This document shows positions 43,811 to 52,087 of a stretch of DNA of 64,000 bases, in pieces. Each line of letters opens with the position of its first letter. The first letter of the stretch is position 1. Under the pieces are notes generated by a model. That model was not told the origin of the DNA and did not search any database. It saw nothing but the letters and a program-made list of their open reading frames with translations. Made by a program: the position numbers and the translations under genes. The stretch comes from Solihabitans fulvus (GTDB lineage: Bacteria > Actinomycetota > Actinomycetes > Mycobacteriales > Pseudonocardiaceae), in assembly GCF_008386585.1 (NCBI RefSeq), contig NZ_VUOB01000010.1:352722-416721 (forward strand). Direction: 5' to 3'.

Positions 43811-44205
43811 GACGCCTCCCCGACTTGAGGTTCGCGGCGAGGCTAAGCGACCTCTCATAACCACCGCAGCCCCCCGCAGAGTGATTCACCGCACACGCTG
43901 AGTCACCATGGGCGGATCCAGGCGTACCCGGAGCGTGTTCGAATCAACCTTTCGATCCCAAAACGCGGAGATGGATGATCGAGTTCCGGCCGCGCGGAAG
44001 ATCCCGTACGCCGGGAACCGACCGTGTCGCCCGATCGACCAACTGGCCGAAGTAGGCTGCCGCGATCACGGAGCGCGCTCGGTTGGGCACTGTGCGCCAG
44101 AACTGTGCGCAAGGTCGCTGGGAATCATGCGGCGCACCTCCGGCGATCTTACCCCCTAGGGGTATTTTTGAATCGCGAGAGCCTTCCACCACAAGGAGTG
44201 AGCCC
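43811..44205. other. Intergenic region upstream of the copper operon, 395 bp
   Basis: I see no gene; short open frames here lack codon bias. The right end carries the CsoR-type box. The AT-richer stretch 43925-43990 may hold the promoter for the minus-strand gene. Confidence 0.55.
44150..44166 (+). promoter_or_regulatory. CsoR-type copper operator
   Basis: TACCCCCTAGGGGTATT contains the palindromic core CCCCTAGGGG flanked by AC and GTAT, the pattern of actinobacterial CsoR boxes. It lies 40 bases before the copZ start. Confidence 0.75.
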
Positions 44206-44415
44206 ATGTCCGTCAGCGCCACCTACACCGTCACCGGCATGACCTGCGGGCACTGCGTCAGCTCGGTTACCGAGGAACTGACCGAGCTCGACGGCGTCAC
44301 CGACGTCTCCGTGCAGCTGGACACCGGCGCGGTCACCGTCACCAGCACCAGGGCGCTCGACCTCGCCGAGGTCGACGCCGCGGTGACCGAGGCGGGCTAC
44401 GCGCTCGCGAGCTGA
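44206..44415 (+). CDS. copZ: CopZ-like copper chaperone
   Basis: 69 residues, a single heavy-metal-associated domain with the Cu(I) ligands in GMTCGHC. It delivers copper to the export ATPase encoded 42 bases downstream. Start ATG 44206 with AAGGAG eight bases upstream. A CsoR-type operator precedes it, so expression should rise with copper. Confidence 0.92.
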   Translation: MSVSATYTVTGMTCGHCVSSVTEELTELDGVTDVSVQLDTGAVTVTSTRALDLAEVDAAVTEAGYALAS

Positions 44416-44457
44416 GCCACACGGCCAGACACTCCACGACCGGGGGCAGGGCAGCGC

Positions 44458-46707
44458 ATGACCACGACCGAATTCACCCGAACCAGCACGATCGAACTCG
44501 AGATCGACGGGATGACGTGCGCGTCCTGCGCCAACCGGATCGAACGCAAGCTCAACAAGCTCGCCGGGGTCACCGCGACGGTTAACTACGCGACCGAGCG
44601 GGCCAGCGTCGAGTTCCCCACCGAGCTCGGCATCGACACGCTGCTGTCGACCGTCCGCGCGGCGGGCTACGGCGCGAACCCGCCGCCCCCGCCTGCCGAG
44701 GACCCGACCCGAGCTGCCGGGCCCGAGGACGCGCACGGCGCGGAACTGCGGGACCGGTTCGTCATCTCGGCCGCGCTCGGCCTGCCGGTGCTCGCGCTCG
44801 CGATGGTCCCCGCCTGGCAGTTCCCCGCCTGGCAGTGGTTCTCGCTTGCGCTGGCCAGCGTCGTGGTCCTGGTGTGCGGGTGGCCGTTCCACCGCGCCGC
44901 CGCCGTCAACCTGCGGCACGGCACGACCACGATGGACACCCTGGTCTCGCTCGGCGTCGCCGTTGCCTACCTCTGGTCGGTGTACGCGCTGGTGTTCGGC
45001 GACGCCGGCGCGCTCGGTATGCGGCACGAGTTCAGCCTGCTCCCCAGGACTGCGGCAGGCGGCGACGTCTACCTAGAGGTCGCCGTCGGCGTGACCACCT
45101 TCCTGCTGCTCGGCAGGTGGCTGGAGGCCAGGTCCAAGCGGCGGGCAGGCGCGGCATTGCGGGCGCTGCTCGCACTCGGCGCCAAGAACGTCGCCGTGCT
45201 GCGTGACGGCGGCGAGCTGCGCATCCCCGTCGCCGCGCTGGCCGAGGGCGAGCGGTTCGTGGTACGGCCGGGCGAGAAGGTCGCCGCCGACGGCGTCGTC
45301 GTCGAGGGCACCTCGGCGATCGACCGGTCCGTGCTCACCGGCGAGTCGGTGCCCGAGGAGGTCGGCCCCGGCGCGCCGGTGGTCGGCGGGACCGTCAACG
45401 CGGGTGGGCGGCTGGTCGTGCTGGCCACCAGGGTCGGCGCGGACACCCAGCTCGCGCACATGGCCAGGCTCGTCGAGCAGGCGCAGACCGGCAAGGCGAA
45501 GGTGCAGCGCCTCGCCGACCGGATCGCGTCCGTGTTCGTGCCGGTGGTCGTCGGGATCGCAGTGCTGACCGCGGTCGGCTGGCTGCTGGCCGGGCGGCCG
45601 GTCGAGTTCGCGATGACCGCGGCCGTCGCCGTGTTGGTGATCGCCTGCCCCTGCGCGCTCGGCCTCGCCACGCCGACGGCGCTGCTGGTCGGCACCGGGC
45701 GCGGCGCCTCGCTCGGCATCCTGGTGAAGGGTCCCGAGGTGCTCGAGTCGACCCGCAGGGTGGACACGATCCTGCTGGACAAGACGGGCACCGTTACGAC
45801 GGGTGCGATGACGCTGGTCGACGTAGTCGTCGCCGGGGTCGCCGGCGGGGTCGATCGCGCGGACCTGCTGCGGCTGGCTGGTGCGGTGGAGGACGCCTCG
45901 GAACACCCCGTCGGCGGCGCCATCGCGGCGGGCGCGCGGGCCGAGGTCGGCGAGCTGCCTCCGGTGGTCGACTTCGCTTCGGTCGACGGCCTTGGCGTGA
46001 CGGGGACCGTGGATGGGCGGTTGGTGGTTGTTGGGCGGCCCAGGCTGCTTGCTGAGCGGGGTGTTGTGCTGCCGGCTGGGGTTGCTGCCGGGGGCGCAGG
46101 CAGGACGTGTGTGGTGGTCGCGGTCGATGGCGTCGCGATTGGGCTGCTTGCGGTGGCGGACGCGGTGAAGCCGACCAGCGCGCAGGCCGTGCGGGAGCTG
46201 CGCGAACTCGGGCTCCGGCCGATGCTGCTGACCGGCGACAACGCGGCCGTCGCACAAGCGGTCGCCGCCGAGGTCGGCATCCCGGCCGACGACGTGGTCG
46301 CCGAGGTGCTGCCAGGCGAAAAGGTGCAGGTGGTGCAACGACTTCAGGCGGGAGGTCGGGTCGTCGCGATGGTCGGCGACGGGGTGAACGACGCGCCCGC
46401 GCTGGCCGCGGCGGACCTCGGGCTGTCGATGGGCACCGGGACCGATGTCGCCATCGAGGCAGGCGACCTGACCCTGGTGCGCGGTGACCTGCGGGTCGCG
46501 GTGGACGCGATCCGGTTGGCGCGCAGCACCTTGCGCACGATCAAGGGCAACCTGTTCTGGGCGTTCGCCTACAACGTCGCCGGCCTGCCGCTGGCCGCAC
46601 TCGGGCTGCTCAACCCCATGATCGCCGGCGCCGCGATGGCGTTCTCGAGCGTCTTCGTGGTGAGCAACAGCCTGCGTCTGCGGCGTTTTCGTGGGTTGGC
46701 AACGTGA
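44458..46707 (+). CDS. copA: Copper-exporting P1B-type ATPase
   Basis: 749 residues in the cell membrane, pumping Cu(I) out. N-terminal metal-binding domain with GMTCASC, eight membrane helices, actuator loop LTGESVPEE, transmembrane CPC in IACPCALGLATP, phosphorylation site DKTGTVTTG, nucleotide-binding SEHPVGGAI and hinge GDGVNDAPAL are all intact. It forms an operon with copZ. About 46010-46170 uses many T-ending codons (GTT, CTT, GCT), unlike the rest of the gene. The csoR gene is not in the window. Confidence 0.95.
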   Translation: MTTTEFTRTSTIELEIDGMTCASCANRIERKLNKLAGVTATVNYATERASVEFPTELGIDTLLSTVRAAGYGANPPPPPAEDPTRAAGPEDAHGAELRDRFVISAALGLPVLALAMVPAWQFPAWQWFSLALASVVVLVCGWPFHRAAAVNLRHGTTTMDTLVSLGVAVAYLWSVYALVFGDAGALGMRHEFSLLPRTAAGGDVYLEVAVGVTTFLLLGRWLEARSKRRAGAALRALLALGAKNVAVLRDGGELRIPVAALAEGERFVVRPGEKVAADGVVVEGTSAIDRSVLTGESVPEEVGPGAPVVGGTVNAGGRLVVLATRVGADTQLAHMARLVEQAQTGKAKVQRLADRIASVFVPVVVGIAVLTAVGWLLAGRPVEFAMTAAVAVLVIACPCALGLATPTALLVGTGRGASLGILVKGPEVLESTRRVDTILLDKTGTVTTGAMTLVDVVVAGVAGGVDRADLLRLAGAVEDASEHPVGGAIAAGARAEVGELPPVVDFASVDGLGVTGTVDGRLVVVGRPRLLAERGVVLPAGVAAGGAGRTCVVVAVDGVAIGLLAVADAVKPTSAQAVRELRELGLRPMLLTGDNAAVAQAVAAEVGIPADDVVAEVLPGEKVQVVQRLQAGGRVVAMVGDGVNDAPALAAADLGLSMGTGTDVAIEAGDLTLVRGDLRVAVDAIRLARSTLRTIKGNLFWAFAYNVAGLPLAALGLLNPMIAGAAMAFSSVFVVSNSLRLRRFRGLAT

Positions 46708-46814
46708 GTGTCTGGATCAATTCTTCGCAGCTAGGGCCTCCCCAGATCCCCGTGCGCGTGCAACAATCCGACTGCTGACACACCCCCGGTCAGCGCCTGT
46801 GGAGATCCCCTCCG

Positions 46815-46845
46815 GCCCCCGCGTTCCTCCCCCTGGCGCGGGGGC
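46815..46845 (+). terminator. Hairpin after copA
   Basis: GCCCCCGCG and CGCGGGGGC pair perfectly (9 bp, 13-nt loop), and TCTTTTGTCGGTTTTT follows shortly after on the plus strand. Confidence 0.65.
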
Positions 46846-46938
46846 TCTCCGCGTCTTTTGTCGGTTTTTGGGCGGGACGCTCTGGCCGTATGCGGGGAGT
46901 GAGGGGGTGGTGACCGGGGTGGGCTAGTTGCTGGGCCA

Positions 46939-46956
46939 GACGGTGTGTCGCGGGCC
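46939..46956. repeat. 18-bp repeat, copy 1
   Basis: GACGGTGTGTCGCGGGCC, identical to 50369-50386 and in the same orientation; both copies are intergenic. Confidence 0.8.
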
Positions 46957-46999
46957 ACAGTATGTACCGTTCCGCAATCTAACCGTTATCGTTTGGCCC

Positions 47000-47299
47000 G
47001 TGGCTATCGGATCTCTCGGCAAGCTCAAACCCGGACGGCATCGCCCCCCGCAGCAGGAGAGCTTGGTGCCAGACGAGGAACTGACGTCGTACCTGGCGGC
47101 ACTTGCCCCGGACGACGCGGAGACCACCGCCAGCGGGCGCAGCTTCGGCAACGCCTCGGTGTACCAGCTCCGGCTCCAGCTCATGGCCAACGAGCAGCTG
47201 CGCGAGCTCGCCGCCGAGCGGGACACCTCGCCGCAGGCGCTCGCCACCGAGTGGGTCATGCAGCGGCTCCAGTGGGAAGCCGAGCAGCGCGGCTTCTAG
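47000..47299 (+). CDS. Small putative DNA-binding protein
   Basis: 99 residues. The C-terminal half (SVYQLRLQLMANEQLRELAAERDTSPQALATEWVMQRL) has the strand-helix-helix spacing of ribbon-helix-helix proteins; the N-terminus is basic (GKLKPGRHRPP). Not assigned further. The GTG start lies seven bases after TATCGT (46987-46992), predicting a leaderless mRNA. A strong bidirectional terminator separates it from the convergent cspA. Confidence 0.65.
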   Translation: MAIGSLGKLKPGRHRPPQQESLVPDEELTSYLAALAPDDAETTASGRSFGNASVYQLRLQLMANEQLRELAAERDTSPQALATEWVMQRLQWEAEQRGF

Positions 47300-47360
47300 G
47301 CCCACCTTCGTTTGGGCGTACCGCAGCGTCCCCAAACAACCCTGTCTCCGCTTGAAACGA

Positions 47361-47396
47361 CTGTGCCCCCGCCCGAAAATTCGGACGGGGGCACAG
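47361..47396. terminator. Bidirectional terminator between the small gene and cspA
   Basis: Arms 47361-47377 and 47380-47396 form a 15-17 bp stem with one mismatch around an AAAATT loop, flanked by T-rich sequence on both strands. Confidence 0.8.
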
Positions 47397-47413
47397 TCTT
47401 TGGCTATCCAGCG

Positions 47414-47617
47414 TCAGATGGCGCGAACGTTCTGGGCCTGCGGGCCCTTGGTGCCCTGCCCGACCTCGAACTCAACTCGCTGGTTCTCCTCCAGGGAGCG
47501 GAAACCCTGCCCCTGGATCTCGGAGTAGTGCACGAAGACATCGGCGCCACCGTTGTCCTGTGCGATGAATCCGAAACCCTTTTCGGAGTTGAACCACTTA
47601 ACAGTGCCCTGTGCCAT
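47414..47617 (-). CDS. cspA: Cold-shock protein
   Basis: 67 residues, one cold-shock domain that binds single-stranded RNA/DNA and melts mRNA structure. RNP1 KGFGFIAQ and RNP2 VFVHYSEI are intact. ATG 47617 is preceded by GGAGG. The upstream gap leaves room for the long 5' leader usual for csp genes. Confidence 0.96.
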   Translation of the reverse strand: MAQGTVKWFNSEKGFGFIAQDNGGADVFVHYSEIQGQGFRSLEENQRVEFEVGQGTKGPQAQNVRAI

Positions 47618-48043
47618 GTGTACCTGCCTCCATCGCAGGATCAGCTTGGGTCTGCACCATGCAGCCCCGGCCGTTCCCGGGCGGTTCCCCACGCCCACTA
47701 CAGCGAGAAGAAAGCACGCCCGCGTCTTGTTCCGCGAGCGTGTGAAGCACGAACACAGAAACCACGGCCTGCCAGGACAAGCGTATCGCCTCCGGGGTCG
47801 TAGCACTACTACGTGTTGTCGTCCGCGCACGCAGCGACTCGGCCGCGAACGCGGTGATCGACACGAGTCGTCCGTTCGGCGCAAGTCCGTTCGACCGATG
47901 GCGAAGGTTCGTCGGGACACGGCGAAGCAGCCGCGCGCGGACATGTGATTGGCATCACAGACACGGAACAGACACGAGAGCCAACGCCAGATCCACTTGG
48001 GGCGTCGACTACTACGACAGGCGCTGCAAGAGGGGGCAACACT
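47618..48043. other. Divergent regulatory region between cspA and the second L,D-transpeptidase
   Basis: No gene is seen. It must contain the cspA leader and promoter (left part) and the transpeptidase promoter (right part) with the Crp-type site at 47944. A 5-bp-armed repeat CGTAG-CACTA-CTACG lies near 47801. Confidence 0.55.
47944..47959 (+). promoter_or_regulatory. Perfect Crp/FNR-type site
   Basis: TGTGATTGGCATCACA matches TGTGA-N6-TCACA exactly, the consensus of cAMP receptor proteins including the mycobacterial Crp. Its centre is 93 bases before the transpeptidase start codon. Confidence 0.7.
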
Positions 48044-49273
48044 GTGGTAGCGAATTCGGGCCGGGCCCGACGTTGGACGTCAGTAGCACTGCTGGGAGTC
48101 GCGCTCGCCGCGACACCGATGCTGACCGCGTGTGGCGGCGGCACGGACAACGGCGCCAAATCCGGTGCCGCGCAAAGCAGTCAGAGCCAACCCTCGGCCG
48201 AACGCAAGGCAGAACCCGCCGTGGTGCTGAACCCGGCGAAGGTGGCGACCGAGCCCGCCAACGGCACCGACGGCGTCAGCCCGGCGGGGCCGTTCCGGGT
48301 GACCGTCACCGACGGGACGTTAACCGTGGTCACCCTGACCAACCCGGACGGCAAGCAGATCGACGGTCAGCTCGCCGCCGACAAGCTGAGCTGGACCGCG
48401 GCTGGCGCGCTCGGCTACGACAAGACCTACACCTGGGCCGGCACCGCGATCGGCAAGGACAGCAAGGAAGTGCCGGTCGCCGGCTCCTTCCACACCCTCG
48501 CACCGGCGAGGAAGATCGGCGCGGAGATCAACGTCGCCGACAACGCGACCTACGGCATCGCGATGCCGATCAGCCTGACCTTCAGCTCCCCGGTCAAGGA
48601 CAAGGTCGCGGTGCAGAAGGCGCTCACCGTGCAGACCTCCGTGCCGACCCCGGGCGCCTGGGCGTGGCTGAGCGACACCGTCGCGCACTGGCGTCCGCAG
48701 AACTACTGGACGCCCGGCACCAAGGTCACCGTCACGGCCAAGATCTACGGCGTCCCGTTCGGCAACGGCGCGTACGGCCTCGACGACCTCGCCGCCAACT
48801 TCGCCATCGGCCGCTCGGAGATCGTCAGAGGCAACACCCAGACACACCGACTCGTGGTGATCAAGGACGGCCAGCAGATCTTCGACTTCCCTGCCAGCTA
48901 CGGCCTGGACTCCGACCCCGGCAGGGTCACGCACAGCGGCACGCATGTGGTGATGGAGAAGGCCGAGATCGTCTCGATGAGCAACCTCCAGTACGGCTAC
49001 AAGGACGTCAAGGTGCCGTGGGGAGTGCGGATCGACAACTTCGGCGAGTACATCCACGGCTATGAGGGATCGCGGGCGCAGCAGGGCAACACCAACGTCT
49101 CGCACGGCTGCGCGAACCTCGCCCCGGAGAACGCGAAGCTGTTCTACGACCAGACGCTGATGGGCGACCCGGTGGAGATCACCGGCACCAACATCCCGTT
49201 CACCCTGCAGGACGGCGACTACTCTGACTGGACGCTGGACTGGGCCGCGTGGACGGCCAAGTCCGCCGCATAG
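48044..49273 (+). CDS. L,D-transpeptidase lipoprotein, second copy
   Basis: 409 residues, exported and lipid-anchored (lipobox LTAC, Cys30). Two Ig-like domains and a YkuD domain follow; the active site reads YIHGYEG...VSHGCANL with Cys356. It makes 3-3 cross-links in peptidoglycan. The layout is that of the 9463-10665 protein, but the sequences are clearly diverged, indicating an old duplication. GTG 48044 has a GAGGGGG site nine bases upstream. A Crp-type site upstream suggests cAMP control. Confidence 0.93.
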   Translation: MVANSGRARRWTSVALLGVALAATPMLTACGGGTDNGAKSGAAQSSQSQPSAERKAEPAVVLNPAKVATEPANGTDGVSPAGPFRVTVTDGTLTVVTLTNPDGKQIDGQLAADKLSWTAAGALGYDKTYTWAGTAIGKDSKEVPVAGSFHTLAPARKIGAEINVADNATYGIAMPISLTFSSPVKDKVAVQKALTVQTSVPTPGAWAWLSDTVAHWRPQNYWTPGTKVTVTAKIYGVPFGNGAYGLDDLAANFAIGRSEIVRGNTQTHRLVVIKDGQQIFDFPASYGLDSDPGRVTHSGTHVVMEKAEIVSMSNLQYGYKDVKVPWGVRIDNFGEYIHGYEGSRAQQGNTNVSHGCANLAPENAKLFYDQTLMGDPVEITGTNIPFTLQDGDYSDWTLDWAAWTAKSAA

Positions 49274-49293
49274 GAACGGCGTTCGACCGATGA

Positions 49294-49332
49294 GAGAGGG
49301 CGGCACCCCCCGATGGGGGGTGCCGCCCTCTC
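49294..49332. terminator. Bidirectional terminator
   Basis: Perfect 18-bp stem (49294-49311 and 49315-49332) with a GAT loop, between converging transpeptidase and binding-protein genes. Confidence 0.8.
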
Positions 49333-49346
49333 CGCTACCTGGCTGG

Positions 49347-50177
49347 TTACTTCTCGGTGATCTGTGGGGGCTGGGGGATCGCGTAGCCGGACGGGCCTAC
49401 GTTGCGCTCCAGGGACTTCTTCCAGTCGCCGGTGCTGATCATCTTGTCGATGGCGCTGTTGATCCGGTCGCGGCTGCCGCTGTCGTCCTTGGCCACGCCG
49501 ATGCCGTAGCGCTCCTGCGTGAACGGCTTGCCGACGAGCTTGAGCAGCTCGGGGTTCTCGGCCGCGAAGCCGGCCAGGATCGCCTCGTCAGTGGTGACGG
49601 CGTCGACGTTGTTGGCCAGCAGCGCGGTGACGCAGTCGGAGTACCGCGCGTACTCCACCAGGCTCACGCCCTGCGCGTACTTGTCGCGCACCGCCTGCGC
49701 CGAGGTCGACCCGCTCACGGAGCAGAGCCGCTTGTTGTTCAGCGTCTCGGGTCCGGTGATGCTGTTGTCGGTGAGGCGAACCAGCAGACCCTGCCCGGTG
49801 ACGAAGTAGGGACCGGCGAAGGCCACCTTCTCCTTGCGCTTGTCGGTGATCGAGTAGCTGGCGACCACGAAGTCCACCTTGTGGGTGCCGAGCAGGTCCT
49901 CACGGGCGGAGGGCTGGGCCTCCTTCCAGGTGATGCCGCTCTCGTCGACGCCGAGCTCCTTGGCCACGTACTTGGCCACGTCGATGTCGAAGCCGACGAA
50001 CTTGCCGTCCAGCCGCTTCTCGCCGAGCCCCGGCTGGTCGTAGCGCACGCCGATGGTGAGCTTGCCATTCCCGGCGCGCCCGACCACCGTGTTGTCCCCG
50101 CCGCTGGAGCCGCACGCGGCGAGCAGCCCCACGACAGCGAGGGCGGCACAGGCACGGAGCGCCCGTCGAAGCACCAT
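49347..50177 (-). CDS. Glutamate-type ABC transporter substrate-binding lipoprotein
   Basis: 276 residues, lipid-anchored (lipobox LLAAC). The periplasmic-binding-protein fold of the polar amino-acid (SBP_bac_3) family is seen in LTIGVRYDQPGLGEKRLDGKFVGFDIDVAKYVAKELG, DFVVASYSITDKRKEKVAFAGPYF and AVTTDEAILAGF. It resembles GluB of the corynebacterial glutamate uptake system. The ATPase and permease genes are not adjacent, so it must serve a system encoded elsewhere. The start is ATG 50177, with GGAAGGAAG upstream. Confidence 0.9.
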   Translation of the reverse strand: MVLRRALRACAALAVVGLLAACGSSGGDNTVVGRAGNGKLTIGVRYDQPGLGEKRLDGKFVGFDIDVAKYVAKELGVDESGITWKEAQPSAREDLLGTHKVDFVVASYSITDKRKEKVAFAGPYFVTGQGLLVRLTDNSITGPETLNNKRLCSVSGSTSAQAVRDKYAQGVSLVEYARYSDCVTALLANNVDAVTTDEAILAGFAAENPELLKLVGKPFTQERYGIGVAKDDSGSRDRINSAIDKMISTGDWKKSLERNVGPSGYAIPQPPQITEK

Positions 50178-50344
50178 CTGCGCTTCCTTCCGATCTTGGT
50201 CGTGCCCCCGGCAATCGTCGGGCACCGCCTCGCCGAGCAGTTCTCGGCGAGGGTTGACGGGCATTGATGCTACTTACGCCGGGAGCGTGAATCAGGCCAC
50301 GGAGATTGTGATGTTCGACCGCGCGGATGCTGATCATGAACGAC

Positions 50345-50360
50345 GGTGACCCACCTCACC
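50345..50360. promoter_or_regulatory. Weak Crp-like dyad
   Basis: GGTGACCCACCTCACC keeps the GTGA-N6-TCAC core but has G/C instead of T/A at the ends. It lies 168 bases upstream of the substrate-binding protein gene. Confidence 0.35.
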
Positions 50361-50368
50361 GGATCAGT

Positions 50369-50386
50369 GACGGTGTGTCGCGGGCC
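50369..50386. repeat. 18-bp repeat, copy 2
   Basis: Identical to 46939-46956, same orientation. Confidence 0.8.
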
Positions 50387-50603
50387 GCCATTGATCACCA
50401 TGATCGACGGCCGTTTCGTGAATATCCACCGCGATTGGATGCCGGGCCGGATCGGCCGACGACCGAGGTCATCGGAGTGACGGCGCGGGGCGCGTGCTGA
50501 CGACATTGTCTTTCGCGTCGGCACGCATCGAGATCTCCTTGGTGCCGTGCGGAATCCTTTTCTGGCGGAGCGGACACAAAGACCGGAATTCCTTGGATGC
50601 TAT

Positions 50604-51962
50604 TCAGCGTGGTTCGACGACCGCGCCTCGGAACAACGGGCCGACCAACAGGCCGCTCCATTCGGGCACCTCGGCGGGCGGAACCCCGAGCGACGGCGCT
50701 AGCAACACGGCGAGCAGGTCCCTTTCCTGCGGCGAATTGGGCAGACCGGGCGCGCTCGCGGCCGAGGACGGCGCGGTCGGCCAGTCCGCGTTGTTCCCCA
50801 GCGCAGGCGGCAGCACGCCGTCGTTGACGGAACGGGCGGGCGGCGGTGGCTTCGAGCCGTCCTTGATCGGCCCCTCCGGCGGGTACTGCGGCACGGGGTT
50901 GGGCATCGGGTCGACCAGGTAGCAGCGCGGCCCCCGCTTGTCCTGGTACTTCGGCTCGTCCTGGCCGGGCACGTACCTGCCCCGGTTGGCGGTGATCTCC
51001 ATGGTGATGTGCACGCCGGGTTTGTCGGTGCCGGCGCCGACAATGGCCTCGTATCTGGGCACCAGCGTGGTGATGCCGTTGAAGATGCACGGGTACTCGG
51101 GCGCGTACTTCGCCACCAGGTCCAGCGTCGGCCGGCTGGTCGAGGCGACCTGGATCAGGTTGTCGCGGTTGGCGCGCAGGAAACCCGTCAGGTCCTGGGC
51201 CCCGGTGCGCAGGCTCGCGTACAGGGCGTCCAGGTTCATCCGCTGCTCGGCCACCGTGCGGCTGGTGACGGTCAGGTCGGACAGGGCGCCGACCAGGTCG
51301 GGGCCCGCGTCGGCGTAGGTGTTGGCGACGTCGGCGAGCCTGGCGATGTCCTGGTCGAGGGTGGGCAGCTGGGGGTTGACCTGGCCGAGGTACTGGTCGA
51401 GCTGCGCGAGCGTCTGGCCGAGCTGGGCGCCCCGGCCGCTGAGCGCCTGGGACATCGCGGTCAGCGTGGTGGACAGCTTCTCCGGCTGGACGGCCTGCAA
51501 CACCGGCATGAGGTCGGCGAGGACCTGCTCCAGCTCGACGGCGGCCGCGGAGTGGTCCTGGTCGATCACGTCGCCGTCGACGAGCGGGCCCGCGTCGGTG
51601 TGGCCGGGCAGCACCAGCGCCACGTACCGCTCGCCGAACAGGCTCTTGGGCAGCAGCCGCACCGACACCGTGCGCGGGATCGCCTGGACCTTGTCGGGTT
51701 GCAGCGCCAGCTCGATCTCGGCGCCGTCGCCCCGCGACCGGACCTGCCGCACCTCGCCGACGATCATGCCGCGCACCTTGACGTCCGAGGTGGGCTGCAA
51801 CTGGCTGCCCAGGTGGTCGGTGCGCACGGTGACGCGCACGGTCGAGGTGAACGCGTTGCGGTACATGGCCACGGTCAACGCGAGGAACGAGCAGATCACC
51901 AGGATGAAGGCGATCCCCAGCAGGCGACGGCGCAACGCTGCTGCCGAGCCGGTTTCACGCAT
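50604..51962 (-). CDS. Solitary MCE (MlaD-domain) protein
   Basis: 452 residues. One N-terminal membrane helix (about 15-33), the MlaD domain (about 40-120: VRTDHLGSQLQPTSDVKVRGMIVGEV, RLLPKSLFGERYVALV), a helical barrel-forming region (about 130-300) and a Pro-rich tail. The pattern is that of MceA. MCE proteins build lipid-transport channels with YrbE permeases and five sister proteins. Here no yrbE or other mce gene is adjacent, which is unusual. It may join a complex encoded elsewhere. Confidence 0.9.
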   Translation of the reverse strand: MRETGSAAALRRRLLGIAFILVICSFLALTVAMYRNAFTSTVRVTVRTDHLGSQLQPTSDVKVRGMIVGEVRQVRSRGDGAEIELALQPDKVQAIPRTVSVRLLPKSLFGERYVALVLPGHTDAGPLVDGDVIDQDHSAAAVELEQVLADLMPVLQAVQPEKLSTTLTAMSQALSGRGAQLGQTLAQLDQYLGQVNPQLPTLDQDIARLADVANTYADAGPDLVGALSDLTVTSRTVAEQRMNLDALYASLRTGAQDLTGFLRANRDNLIQVASTSRPTLDLVAKYAPEYPCIFNGITTLVPRYEAIVGAGTDKPGVHITMEITANRGRYVPGQDEPKYQDKRGPRCYLVDPMPNPVPQYPPEGPIKDGSKPPPPARSVNDGVLPPALGNNADWPTAPSSAASAPGLPNSPQERDLLAVLLAPSLGVPPAEVPEWSGLLVGPLFRGAVVEPR

Positions 51963-52087
51963 GCGGCCTCCGTTCGCACTGCGCGCGGACGCGCGCGAGT
52001 GTGACGTGGCCCACTAGGGAAACGACGGGGTTCGGGGCGGGTTACTCGCCCGAACGGGTGGCGCGACGGCTCGTGGCGCGACGGCCG

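Larger units (their letters stand above)
46708..46999. other. Intergenic region, 292 bp
   Basis: No gene. It contains a probable terminator (46815-46845), an 18-bp sequence repeated at 50369 (46939-46956), and the promoter of the following small gene near its right end. Confidence 0.55.
50178..50603. other. Intergenic region, 426 bp
   Basis: No gene is recognised. It contains GGTGA-N6-TCACC (50345-50360), a Crp-like dyad, next to the second copy of the 18-bp repeat (50369-50386). No trace of further mce genes was found after the MCE gene stop. Confidence 0.55.

Noticed and set aside
43908..44159. Possible 83-residue gene before the copper operon
   Set aside because: No ribosome-binding site, poor codon bias, no recognisable features, and it overlaps the CsoR-type operator.
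47618..48043. Riboswitch (ydaO type) before the L,D-transpeptidase
   Set aside because: I could not find the conserved paired elements; the Crp-type site explains regulation better.
50395..51090. Remnant of a second mce gene after the MCE gene
   Set aside because: The open frame is out of phase with the MCE gene and contains no MlaD motif.
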